A DNA stretch of 6,474 nucleotides from Thermoflavifilum sp. (GCA_019683625.1 JADGHY010000123.1:1-6474), one strand, 5' to 3'. Positions 1-6,474 are shown, counted from the first letter of the stretch. The notes: generated from the sequence alone by a model not told the origin. Program-made: numbers and translations.

Positions 1-552
1 TTGCAACACGTGCAAATCTATATCATTGTAGATCCCGATACCCGTGCGGAAACCCCTGATCCACACTTCATTGATCCTCGTTCCATCGATGTGTTGCAGC
101 GTTGGGTAAAGGATGGAGGGATTTTGCTGTTGATGGGCAATGATTCCGGCAATTGTGAATTCCAACATTTTAATCAGCTGGCCGCCAGGTTTGGAATACA
201 TTTTCTGGAAAACAGCATCAATCACGTGCCCGACCATGCCTACGAAGATGGTGCATTCGATACCCCGAAAGATGATATTTTTCCGGCATCCCGACACATT
301 TTTATGAAAGAAATCAGTACTTTAAGCCTAGAACCGCCAGCGCAGCCCGTATTGGTCAGCCGGGGAAATGTGATCATTGCCCGGGCTAAATATGGCAAAG
401 GATGGGTGTTGGCAGTGGGTGATCCTTGGTTGTACAATGAATATACCGATGGGCGGAAACTGCCTCCTAATTTTGAAAACGCCAAGGCCGGTGCCGACCT
501 GGCTAATTGGTTGCTGGCACAAGCCCGACAGTACCGTTTGCAAACATATTGA
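1..552 (+). CDS. C-terminal part of a probable GH88/GH105 unsaturated uronyl hydrolase (5' end outside window)
   Basis: The frame is open at the left edge and ends at a TGA at 550-552, giving 183 visible residues. The first codon, TTG, is not taken as a start, because the sequence begins within a domain: a hydrophobic strand followed by DPDT (residues 6-14) has no preceding first strand. Visible blocks are a helix then VKDGGILLLMGND (36-48), KEISTL (103-108), YGKGWVLAVGDPWLYNEYTDG (131-151; only the key residues GKG and GDPW matter), and a final amphipathic helix. This alternating strand-helix pattern with GG..LLMGN and GDPWLYNEY resembles the glutamine-amidotransferase-like (DUF4350-like) C-terminal domain that I recall on Bacteroidota GH88/GH105 proteins of about 650 residues. 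The catalytic (alpha/alpha)6 barrel is not in the window, so the hydrolase assignment is inference. The setting supports it: such enzymes release the unsaturated uronate that KduI and KduD consume. It probably starts, or lies within, the same operon, 17 nt before uxaB. It could instead be a stand-alone accessory protein. Confidence 0.6.
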   Translation: MQHVQIYIIVDPDTRAETPDPHFIDPRSIDVLQRWVKDGGILLLMGNDSGNCEFQHFNQLAARFGIHFLENSINHVPDHAYEDGAFDTPKDDIFPASRHIFMKEISTLSLEPPAQPVLVSRGNVIIARAKYGKGWVLAVGDPWLYNEYTDGRKLPPNFENAKAGADLANWLLAQARQYRLQTY

Positions 553-569
553 AACCAGAAACGCATATC

Positions 570-2087
570 ATGGAATCGTTGAGCCGAAAAGCCCTGTCGT
601 CTATCAAACCTCAACCCGAGTTGGAAATTCCCGATATGGCTCTGTTGGAGCTTCCGGAAAAGGTGTTGCAATTTGGCACGGGCGTTTTGTTGCGCGGACT
701 GCCTGACTATTTTATTGACCGGGCCAACAAGCAGGGATGCTTTGATGGCCGCGTGCTGGTGGTAAAATCCACCTCACGAGGCGATACCGATGCTTTTGAT
801 CGGCAGGATGGATTATATACGCTTTGTGTAAAAGGATTGGAAGATGGCCAGCCTGTTCAAAAATATATCATTGAGACGGCCATCAGCCGGGTACTTTCGG
901 CACAGCAGCAGTGGGACGCCATCCTGCAGGCCGTGAGGCAGCAACCCATGCGGCTGATTATTTCCAATACCACAGAGGTGGGCATCAGGCTGGATGCGGA
1001 AGATGATCCTTTTGCCCATCCCCCTCGTAGTTTTCCCGGTAAACTGCTTGCCGTGCTGCTTGCCCGCTATGAGGCTGAAAAAGGAGATCCTGAGAAGGGT
1101 TTTGTTATTATCCCGACGGAGTTGATTCCAGACAATGGAGATCGTCTTCGGGATATTGTACGGGAAATGGCCCGCAGGCACAAGCTGCCTGCCGGTTTTT
1201 TGCCATGGTTGGATGAAGCCTGCCTGTTCTGCAATTCTCTGGTCGATCGCATTGTACCTGGCAAGCTGGCCGCCGAAGAGCAGCAAGCAGTGGAGCAGCA
1301 GCTGGGCTACCATGATGAGCTGATGATTCAGGCCGAACCCTATCGCCTGTGGGCAATTGAAGCCAAAGATGCCCGGGCGGAGGCCTGGTTGCCCTGGGCA
1401 AAAGCCGATGCAGGTGTGGTATTAGCCCCTGACATCACCCGTTACCGCGAACTCAAACTACGGCTGCTGAATGGCACGCATACTTTTAGCTGCGGGCTGG
1501 CGCACCTGATGGGATTCGATATTGTGTTAGTGGCCACCCAACATCCGGCTATGCAGGCCTTCCTTCAGCAACTGATGTTCGAGGAAATTGTGCCGGCACT
1601 GACATCTCCGGCCATTAGCAGGGATATGGCCATAGCGTTTGCCCATAAAGTATTGGAGCGCTTTGCCAACCCATTTTTAAAACATCATTGGCTGGACATC
1701 ACGGTGGAATACACGGCAAAGATGCGCATGCGCAATGTGCCGCTGATTAAAGCATACTACCAGCAGTTTGCCACCGTGCCAACGGCTATGGCATTGGGTT
1801 TTGCAGCTTATTTGCTTTTCATGAAAGGGGAAGCCAATGGGCAACATTATGTGGGCAGCTGGGGAGGCAAAACTTATCCCATACGGGATAGCCAGGCGGC
1901 CTATTTTGCTGAGGTATGGAAAAAATTTGGTGTAGAGCAATTGGTCAAAGTGGTGCTGAGCAATGTAGAGTTGTGGCAGGAAGATTTGCACGTCCTGCCC
2001 GGTTTTGCCGATGCCGTACAAACATATTTGAAGAAGCTGATGCATGGACAAGTGGAAGAAGTATTGCGCAGCACTGTTTTCATATAA
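570..2087 (+). CDS. uxaB: Tagaturonate reductase (altronate oxidoreductase)
   Basis: A cytosolic NADH-dependent enzyme that reduces D-tagaturonate to D-altronate, the second step of galacturonate breakdown. The 505-residue product belongs to the mannitol dehydrogenase (long-chain polyol dehydrogenase) family; E. coli UxaB is about 483 residues. The nucleotide-binding segment VLQFGTGVLLRGL is at residues 32-44. SNTTEVGI (132-139), IIPTELI (180-186), CNSLVDRIVPG (221-231) and LGYHDE (245-250) match blocks of E. coli UxaB. The family active-site pattern K-x4-N-x2-H is intact as K296, N301 and H304. RFANPFLKHHWLDIT (364-378) is the usual C-terminal domain signature. The ATG at 570 is preferred over the in-frame ATG at 507, since that would overlap the upstream gene by 46 nt and add 21 residues unlike the family. 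There is no clear Shine-Dalgarno sequence. It lies 17 nt after the upstream gene and 17 nt before uxaA, so cotranscription is likely. Fructuronate reductase (UxuB) is the main alternative, but the motifs and the uxaA/uxaC neighbours favour UxaB. Confidence 0.93.
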   Translation: MESLSRKALSSIKPQPELEIPDMALLELPEKVLQFGTGVLLRGLPDYFIDRANKQGCFDGRVLVVKSTSRGDTDAFDRQDGLYTLCVKGLEDGQPVQKYIIETAISRVLSAQQQWDAILQAVRQQPMRLIISNTTEVGIRLDAEDDPFAHPPRSFPGKLLAVLLARYEAEKGDPEKGFVIIPTELIPDNGDRLRDIVREMARRHKLPAGFLPWLDEACLFCNSLVDRIVPGKLAAEEQQAVEQQLGYHDELMIQAEPYRLWAIEAKDARAEAWLPWAKADAGVVLAPDITRYRELKLRLLNGTHTFSCGLAHLMGFDIVLVATQHPAMQAFLQQLMFEEIVPALTSPAISRDMAIAFAHKVLERFANPFLKHHWLDITVEYTAKMRMRNVPLIKAYYQQFATVPTAMALGFAAYLLFMKGEANGQHYVGSWGGKTYPIRDSQAAYFAEVWKKFGVEQLVKVVLSNVELWQEDLHVLPGFADAVQTYLKKLMHGQVEEVLRSTVFI

Positions 2088-2104
2088 CCTGAATTTTCCA
2101 GATT

Positions 2105-3772
2105 ATGGATACCGATAAAAAAGCGGTGTTGCAGGTGCATCCTGCGGATAATGTGCTGGTAGCCTTGCGTGATTTGCAGGCAGGACAGCGGGTGCAATGG
2201 GATGGCCGAGAATGGATTTTACCTGGCCCTGTGCCTGCCAAACATAAATTCAACATGTTTCCCCTCCGCGCCGGCGACCCGGTTATTATGTACGGGGTGT
2301 GGGTAGGCAAGGCCAAAACGGATTTGCCTGCGGGCACACGTCTTTCCCCCCAAAATGTAAGCCATGCCACGGCCGAGGTGACGTTAAGAGCCGGCATTCG
2401 TGCCAGAGCATGGCAAGCCCCCGACGTGTCCCGCTGGAAAGACCGCGTATTCCTCGGCTATCACCGCTCCGACGGGCGGGTGGGAACGGCCAATCATTGG
2501 ATTGTATTACCCATGGTGTTTTGCGAAAGCCGCAATCTGGCTGTCCTCAAAGAAGCCATGCGGGAGGCCTGGGGATATCAGAAACCTAAAATCTACACCC
2601 GCTTTGCCCGGCAGTTGGCCGAGCTATATCAGACAGGACATGCGCTAACCGAAATCCTTTCGGCATCGTTTGACGCTGATGAGCATTATGATCCGGGCAA
2701 ACGCCTGTTCCCGAATATCGATGGCATTCAGTTTTTAAACCATACCGGAGGTTGTGGTGGCACACGCGATGATGCCCGTGCCCTCTGCGGTTTATTGGCC
2801 GGGTACATCACTCACCCCAACGTGGCCGGAGCTACCGTGCTTAGCCTGGGATGCCAAAATGCACAGGTGAGCATCCTGCAGGAAGAAATCCACCGGCGGG
2901 ATCCGCATTTCAACAAGCCCCTCATCATCCTGGAACAACAGAAACTGGGGCTGGAGCAAACCCTGCTTGCAGAAGCTATCCGGCAAACCTTTGCCGGACT
3001 GGTCAAAGCTAACGAGATGCGGAGGGAGCCTGCGCCCTTGAGCAAACTTTGCATCGGCCTGGAATGTGGCGGATCAGACGGGTTTTCCGGCATATCGGCC
3101 AATCCGGCCATTGGATATACCTCTGATCTGCTTGTGGCCCTGGGGGGAAGCGTGATCTTGTCTGAATTTCCCGAACTCTGTGGGGTGGAGCAGGAATTGT
3201 GTGACCGGTGTGTGGACGAAGGCATTGCCCGTCGGTTTCTGGAGTTGATGCGTGCCTATCAGCGGAGGGCCGAAGCCGTGGGATCGGGTTTTGACATGAA
3301 CCCTTCTCCTGGCAATATTCGTGACGGATTGATCACCGATGCCATGAAATCGGCCGGAGCCGCCAAAAAGGGTGGTACCTCACCCATAACCGATGTGCTG
3401 GATTATCCTGAAAGGGTAACAAAGCCTGGCCTGAATTTGCTGTGTACCCCGGGCAACGATGTGGAATCTACCACTGCGGAAGTAGCCGCAGGAGCTAATA
3501 TCGTGTTGTTCACCACCGGATTGGGCACCCCTACGGGTAACCCCATCGTGCCGGTAATTAAAATTTCCAGCAACACGGCTTTGTTTGAGCGGATGCCCGA
3601 CATCATTGACCTGAATGCCGGTACCATCATCGATGGCCAGGAAACCATTGAACAGGCGGGTTCACGCATCTTGGATTACGTTATTGCAGTTGCCAGTGGT
3701 GAAGCCGTCCCTGCAGCCGTGCGCAACGGGCAGGAAGATTTTATCCCCTGGAAAAGAGGAGTTTCCCTATGA
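2105..3772 (+). CDS. uxaA: Altronate dehydratase
   Basis: Dehydrates D-altronate to 2-keto-3-deoxy-D-gluconate in the cytosol, the third step of the galacturonate route. The 555-residue protein has the two-part UxaA layout. A short N-terminal SAF domain spans roughly residues 10-90, with VHPADNV at 11-17 and LPAGTRLSPQNV at 74-85. A large UxaA core begins near FLGYHRSDGRVGTAN (116-130). Conserved core blocks are HTGGCGGTRDD (213-223), LGCQNAQ (248-254), LECGGSDGFSGISANPA (319-335), GNIRDGL (403-409) and LCTPGNDVESTT (446-457). C217, C250 and C321 sit in these glycine-rich motifs; the family needs Fe2+ or Mn2+, so some may be metal ligands, which is inference. It is somewhat longer than the roughly 495-residue E. 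coli enzyme, as I expect for Bacteroidota members. The ATG at 2105 directly precedes the SAF domain. Sugar-acid dehydratases of the same family (galactarate dehydratase GarD) are the alternative, but uxaB and uxaC beside it settle the substrate well. No frameshift or missing block is seen. Confidence 0.93.
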   Translation: MDTDKKAVLQVHPADNVLVALRDLQAGQRVQWDGREWILPGPVPAKHKFNMFPLRAGDPVIMYGVWVGKAKTDLPAGTRLSPQNVSHATAEVTLRAGIRARAWQAPDVSRWKDRVFLGYHRSDGRVGTANHWIVLPMVFCESRNLAVLKEAMREAWGYQKPKIYTRFARQLAELYQTGHALTEILSASFDADEHYDPGKRLFPNIDGIQFLNHTGGCGGTRDDARALCGLLAGYITHPNVAGATVLSLGCQNAQVSILQEEIHRRDPHFNKPLIILEQQKLGLEQTLLAEAIRQTFAGLVKANEMRREPAPLSKLCIGLECGGSDGFSGISANPAIGYTSDLLVALGGSVILSEFPELCGVEQELCDRCVDEGIARRFLELMRAYQRRAEAVGSGFDMNPSPGNIRDGLITDAMKSAGAAKKGGTSPITDVLDYPERVTKPGLNLLCTPGNDVESTTAEVAAGANIVLFTTGLGTPTGNPIVPVIKISSNTALFERMPDIIDLNAGTIIDGQETIEQAGSRILDYVIAVASGEAVPAAVRNGQEDFIPWKRGVSL

Positions 3773-3828
3773 AATGCAATGTTTTCCAGGATGTTCACGA
3801 AGCAAATTATGTTTTTCACCAGCCATAA
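3769..3828 (+). other. Possible 19-codon ORF overlapping the uxaA stop
   Basis: An ATG at 3769-3771 overlaps the uxaA stop (TGA 3770-3772) in an ATGA arrangement, the layout typical of translational coupling. The frame runs 19 codons to a TAA at 3826-3828 and reads MKCNVFQDVHEANYVFHQP, leaving 17 nt before the uxaC start. The peptide resembles nothing I recognise, has no obvious signal or membrane segment, and such a short frame can arise by chance. If translated, it could carry ribosomes across the spacer toward uxaC. It is listed because it fills most of the 73-nt gap between uxaA and uxaC. Confidence 0.13.
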
Positions 3829-3845
3829 ATTATAAATAACCAGAG

Positions 3846-5291
3846 ATGAGACGCTTTTTGGACGAAGATTTCTTATTGCACACCGACACGGCACGTTATC
3901 TGTATCACGAGGTGGCCAAGCAGATGCCGATCATTGACTATCACTGCCATTTACCAGTACAGCAGATTGCAGAGGATCATCAATTTGAGAATCTCACGCA
4001 GATTTGGCTCTACGGGGATCATTACAAGTGGCGGGCCATGCGCACCCATGGCGTGGATGAAAGTTATTGCACAGGCAATCAGCCAGACGAAGCCAAGTTT
4101 GAAAAATGGGCGGCTACGGTGCCCTACACCTTGCGCAATCCGTTGTATCACTGGACACATCTGGAGTTAAAGCGCTACTTTGGGGTAGAAGAATTATTGA
4201 ACCCTTCCTCGGCACGGCGGATTTATGAAATATGCAGCAACTTGTTGCGCACCCCCGAATACCGGGTACGCAACCTGCTCCGCAAAATGCACGTGGCGCT
4301 CGTTTGCACGACCGATGACCCGGTGGATGATTTGCAATATCACCAGCAGCTGAAGGCAGAATTTGAAATTCCGGTGCTGCCGGCCTTCCGGGCCGATAAA
4401 GCCATGCAGGTGGCCGATCCTGCAGCTTTCAATCAATATGTAAACCGGCTTGAGGCGGCTGCCGATCATGCTATTGCCAGCTGGGGCGATTTCCTATATG
4501 CCCTCCACCAGCGGCATGATTATTTTGCGCAAATGGGCTGCAATGTGTCGGATCACGGACTGGAATACATCGACGTTGACGACGAAGCCAGTCCCGGGCG
4601 TTTGCAACAGATTTTCAACAAGATTCGTTCGGGCCATGCCCTGGATGGAGCGGAGCAAAGAACTTTTCGGGCAGCCCTGTTGCTGGAACTGGCGCAGTGG
4701 GATCATGAAAAAGGCTGGATCCAACAGTTTCACCTCGGGGCCCTGCGCAATACCAATTCCCGGCTCATGAAGCGCCTGGGCCCAGATACCGGATGGGATT
4801 CCATTGGCGATTACCCGCAGGCGTTAGCACTGGCCAAATTTCTGGATAAGCTCGACCGGCAAAATCGACTGGCCAAGACCATCCTGTATAACTTAAATCC
4901 GGCCGACAATGAACTATTTGCCACCATGGCCGGCAATTTTAATGATGGTTCCTTCCCGGGAAAAATTCAGTATGGTGCTGCCTGGTGGTTTTTGGATCAG
5001 CTCGATGGCATGACCCGCCAGCTCAATGCTCTATCGAACATGGGCCTCATCAGCCATTTTGTGGGCATGGTTACCGATTCGCGAAGCTTTCTTTCTTACC
5101 CCAGGCACGAATATTTCCGGCGGCTGCTATGCGATATTTTTGGCCGGGAAATCGAAAACGGCGAATTGCCCGACGATAGGGAATGGGTGGGCAAGATCAT
5201 TCGGGATATCTGCTATTTCAATGCCCGCAATTATTTTAACTGGCAACACATTACGCCGGCACTGAGCGCCGAAGAAGTAGTAAGTTCTTAA
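3846..5291 (+). CDS. uxaC: Glucuronate/galacturonate isomerase
   Basis: Interconverts D-galacturonate and D-tagaturonate, and D-glucuronate and D-fructuronate, the entry step of cytosolic hexuronate catabolism. The 481-residue product is close to the roughly 470 residues of E. coli UxaC, a divergent member of the amidohydrolase superfamily with a TIM-barrel fold. IIDYHCHLP (29-37) carries the metal-binding H-x-H pair H33 and H35. Further family blocks are WLYGDHYKWRAMR (54-66), LRKMHVALVCTTDDP (145-159), QFHLGALRNTNSR (294-306, including H296) and MVTDSRSFLSYPRHEYFRR (408-426), with D411 in the position of the barrel's conserved acid. The ATG at 3846 is the natural start, since MRRFLDEDFLL is the usual N-terminus. 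The leader before it is A/T-rich with no clear Shine-Dalgarno sequence, typical of Bacteroidota. It is 73 nt after uxaA and 77 nt before kduD, wider than the other gaps. With uxaB and uxaA it completes the galacturonate-to-KDG route. The product could also feed glucuronate, but the matching reductase and dehydratase (UxuB, UxuA) are absent here. Confidence 0.95.
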   Translation: MRRFLDEDFLLHTDTARYLYHEVAKQMPIIDYHCHLPVQQIAEDHQFENLTQIWLYGDHYKWRAMRTHGVDESYCTGNQPDEAKFEKWAATVPYTLRNPLYHWTHLELKRYFGVEELLNPSSARRIYEICSNLLRTPEYRVRNLLRKMHVALVCTTDDPVDDLQYHQQLKAEFEIPVLPAFRADKAMQVADPAAFNQYVNRLEAAADHAIASWGDFLYALHQRHDYFAQMGCNVSDHGLEYIDVDDEASPGRLQQIFNKIRSGHALDGAEQRTFRAALLLELAQWDHEKGWIQQFHLGALRNTNSRLMKRLGPDTGWDSIGDYPQALALAKFLDKLDRQNRLAKTILYNLNPADNELFATMAGNFNDGSFPGKIQYGAAWWFLDQLDGMTRQLNALSNMGLISHFVGMVTDSRSFLSYPRHEYFRRLLCDIFGREIENGELPDDREWVGKIIRDICYFNARNYFNWQHITPALSAEEVVSS

Positions 5292-5303
5292 CATTCATGG
5301 GAT

Positions 5304-5338
5304 TTTGAGCAGGGTTCAGGATAAATTTTGTAGTTTTC
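5304..5338 (+). promoter_or_regulatory. Weak candidate Bacteroidota-type promoter before kduD
   Basis: The published Bacteroidota consensus is TTTG near -33 and TAnnTTTG near -7. TTTG lies at 5304-5307. TAGTTTTC at 5331-5338 matches five of the six fixed positions of the -7 word, with 23 nt between the two elements, at the long end of the accepted range. A competing -7 word, TAAATTTT at 5322-5329, matches equally well but sits only 14 nt from the TTTG. The sequence lies in the 77-nt uxaC-kduD spacer and overlaps the end of the spacer's palindrome at 5338, which fits repressor control. A/T-rich spacers give such matches by chance, so this is a candidate only. Confidence 0.27.
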
Positions 5339-5351
5339 GCAATCGGTTGCG
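5338..5351. promoter_or_regulatory. Operator-like palindrome (LacI-family style) upstream of kduD
   Basis: CGCAATCGGTTGCG is an inverted repeat with arms CGCAA and TTGCG, a central CG pair and one mismatched pair (T at 5343 against G at 5346). Its centre lies between 5344 and 5345. The CGCAA-n-CG-n-TTGCG arrangement is the shape seen in LacI/GalR-family operators; the PurR core ACGCAAACGTTTGCGT is an established example. It ends 17 nt before the kduD ATG and adjoins the candidate -7 word, a position where a bound repressor would block transcription. It could also form a short RNA hairpin, although the 5-bp stem is weak and no T-run follows, so a terminator is unlikely. No regulator gene is visible, so binding by a LacI-type uronate repressor is inference. 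Confidence 0.35.
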
Positions 5352-5368
5352 CATCAAATCCATACACT

Positions 5369-6145
5369 ATGCATCCATCCGTTGAGGCATTATTTGATCT
5401 GACAGGTAAAACGGCATTGGTTACGGGTTGTAACAAAGGGATCGGCCGGGCCATGGCATTGGCGCTTGCCGGAGCAGGTGCAGATATCGTGGGCGTTTCG
5501 GCGTCTATGTTACGTTATGAGCAGGAACTCAGGGCAGCTATAAGCCAACTCGGCAGGAAGTTTACCGCTTACCAGGCCGATTTCTCGGACCGCCAACAGA
5601 TCTATGCCTTTTTAGAAAAAATTGACCAACAGCATCCGCAAATTGACATCCTGGTCAATAATGCCGGTACCATTCGTCGCCATCCGGCAGCCCAGCATCC
5701 GGATGCGGATTGGGACCTGGTGATGGCCATCAATTTGGATGCACCTTTTATTTTAGCCCGGGAGCTTGGCAAGAAAATGATTGCCCGTGGGGCAGGAAAA
5801 ATTATTTTCACCTGTTCGCTGTTGAGCTTTCAGGGGGGGATTCTGGTACCGGGATATGCGGCCAGCAAAGCAGGTATTGCCAGCCTGCTGAAAGCTTTAG
5901 CCAACGAATGGGCATCCAAAGGCGTTCAGGTAAATGGCATAGCACCCGGTTATATAGCTACTGATAACACGGCACCCCTGCGAGCAGATCCGGTGCGCAA
6001 TCAGGCTATTTTAGACCGTATTCCCGCCGGGCGTTGGGGTCTTCCCGATGATCTGGCAGGCGCTACCATTTTTCTGGCTTCCAGGGCATCTGATTATGTG
6101 AATGGCACCATCCTGGTCGTCGATGGTGGATGGCTGGGCCGATAA
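5369..6145 (+). CDS. kduD: 2-dehydro-3-deoxy-D-gluconate 5-dehydrogenase
   Basis: Reduces 3-deoxy-D-glycero-2,5-hexodiulosonate (DKII) to KDG with NAD(P)H, the last step of unsaturated uronate conversion. The 258-residue product is a classical short-chain dehydrogenase/reductase, close to the 253 residues of E. coli KduD. It shows the cofactor motif TGCNKGIG (19-26), NNAG (97-100), N122, and the catalytic set S150, Y163 and K167 with the standard 13- and 4-residue spacings. KduD-specific context is clear: LSFQGGILVPGYAASKAG (152-169), LANEWASKGVQVNGIAPGYIATDNT (178-201 region; the key part is IAPGY) and a C-terminal VDGGWLGR. The ATG at 5369 puts the nucleotide-binding fold 11 residues in, as expected. 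It lies 77 nt after uxaC, behind an operator-like palindrome, and 20 nt before kduI, its pathway partner. SDR enzymes are easily misassigned by fold alone; here the subfamily motifs and the adjacent kduI make the call strong. No promoter or terminator separates it from kduI. Confidence 0.92.
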   Translation: MHPSVEALFDLTGKTALVTGCNKGIGRAMALALAGAGADIVGVSASMLRYEQELRAAISQLGRKFTAYQADFSDRQQIYAFLEKIDQQHPQIDILVNNAGTIRRHPAAQHPDADWDLVMAINLDAPFILARELGKKMIARGAGKIIFTCSLLSFQGGILVPGYAASKAGIASLLKALANEWASKGVQVNGIAPGYIATDNTAPLRADPVRNQAILDRIPAGRWGLPDDLAGATIFLASRASDYVNGTILVVDGGWLGR

Positions 6146-6165
6146 TCCAACTCAATTTTACTACT

Positions 6166-6474
6166 ATGGAAATCAGATTTTCACGCAGTCCGGAAGAAAC
6201 CACACACATGTCCACCCAGGAATTGCGGAAGCATTTTCTGGTGCAACATCTTATTCAGGACGATACGGTGCGATTGGTATATTCACACGAAGATCGTCTG
6301 GTGATTGGCGGTGCACGTCCCCTGACCAACCCGCTGGATTTACCTAATCATCCCGAGTTAAAAGCCGAATATTTTCTGGAACGGCGGGAATTGGGGGTGA
6401 TCAATGTGGGCGGGCCGGGTGTAGTGCATGCCGACGGGAAATCTTTTGCATTGGATAAGTTAGATGCCGTGTAT
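6166..6474 (+). CDS. kduI: 5-keto-4-deoxyuronate isomerase, N-terminal part (3' end outside window)
   Basis: Isomerises 5-keto-4-deoxyuronate (the open-chain form of the unsaturated uronate, DKI) to DKII, the substrate of KduD. The frame is open to the right edge with no stop, so 103 residues of a protein usually near 278 residues are visible. The N-terminus, with TQELRKHFLVQHL at residues 17-29, parallels E. coli KduI in length and pattern. VYSHEDRLVIGGARPL (38-53), YFLERRELGVINVGGPG (69-85) and the closing LDAVY match its cupin-type first half closely. The zinc-binding histidines and glutamate of the family fall beyond the window and cannot be checked. The ATG at 6166 is chosen because it aligns with the E. 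coli start; the next in-frame ATG (residue 15) would remove conserved sequence. The leader is A/T-rich with no clear Shine-Dalgarno sequence. The 20-nt gap to kduD implies cotranscription. Confidence 0.92.
   Translation, partial: MEIRFSRSPEETTHMSTQELRKHFLVQHLIQDDTVRLVYSHEDRLVIGGARPLTNPLDLPNHPELKAEYFLERRELGVINVGGPGVVHADGKSFALDKLDAVY

Noticed and set aside
536..545. Perfect 10-bp palindrome GTTTGCAAAC just before uxaB
   Set aside because: It falls inside the last codons of the upstream gene, has a GC centre unlike the spacer palindrome at 5338-5351, and a 10-bp palindrome of this kind can occur by chance.
507..569. Upstream in-frame ATG at 507 as the uxaB start
   Set aside because: It lies inside the preceding gene (46-nt overlap), and its extra 21 residues do not look like the family N-terminus; MESLSRKALSS from 570 does.
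1269..1306. Repeated GCAGCA/GAGCAG units as a tandem repeat
   Set aside because: They encode an ordinary Gln/Glu-rich helix of UxaB (around residues 236-244) and show no regular unit.
813..1313. 166-codon open frame on the minus strand
   Set aside because: It lies wholly antisense to uxaB, whose protein motifs are strong, and its translation resembles no family I know. The same reasoning removes the other antisense frames, such as 2812-3225 and 240-671.
3773..3845. Promoter in the uxaA-uxaC gap (TATGTTTT at 3808-3815)
   Set aside because: The -7-like word is imperfect and no TTTG or TTG lies at a suitable distance upstream, so it is not better than chance in A/T-rich spacer.
5338..5351. The palindrome as a transcription terminator for uxaC
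   Set aside because: The stem is only 5 bp with a 4-nt loop and is followed by a mixed sequence without a T-run.
6102..6347. 81-codon open frame across the kduD-kduI junction
   Set aside because: It is out of frame with both genes. The frame from 6166 gives clear KduI sequence.

Overview
The window is a tightly packed, single-strand block of hexuronate catabolism genes, all on the + strand, with both ends cut inside a gene. The organism is most likely a member of the Bacteroidota, plausibly near the Chitinophagaceae or another environmental lineage. The evidence is the form of the proteins (a 505-residue UxaB and a 555-residue UxaA fusion of the Bacteroidota kind), the absence of clear Shine-Dalgarno sequences before any start, and TAnnTTTG-like promoter words. 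This placement rests on family resemblance recalled from memory, not on a search.

Layout: 1-552 is the C-terminal end of a large protein, probably an unsaturated glucuronyl/rhamnogalacturonyl hydrolase (GH88/GH105) with a C-terminal accessory domain. uxaB (570-2087, tagaturonate reductase), uxaA (2105-3772, altronate dehydratase) and uxaC (3846-5291, uronate isomerase) follow. Next come kduD (5369-6145, 2-dehydro-3-deoxy-D-gluconate 5-dehydrogenase) and the first 103 codons of kduI (6166 to the right edge, 5-keto-4-deoxyuronate isomerase). Gaps between genes are 17, 17, 73, 77 and 20 nt, so every base outside genes lies in short spacers and there is no gene-free stretch above 300 bases.

Together the genes describe two routes into one intermediate, 2-keto-3-deoxygluconate (KDG). 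Saturated D-galacturonate passes through UxaC (to tagaturonate), UxaB (to altronate) and UxaA (to KDG). Unsaturated uronate, released from lyase-cut pectin or rhamnogalacturonan oligomers by a GH88/GH105 enzyme, rearranges to 5-keto-4-deoxyuronate and passes through KduI and KduD to KDG. KDG kinase, KDPG aldolase, transporters and any regulator would have to lie outside the window.

The main non-coding item is the 77-nt uxaC-kduD spacer. It carries a near-perfect 14-bp palindrome with a central CG, resembling a LacI-family operator, beside a weak Bacteroidota promoter-like sequence. This suggests, without proving, separate control of the kdu branch. I see no mobile element, CRISPR array, RNA gene or convincing terminator, and no sign of a wholly new system.
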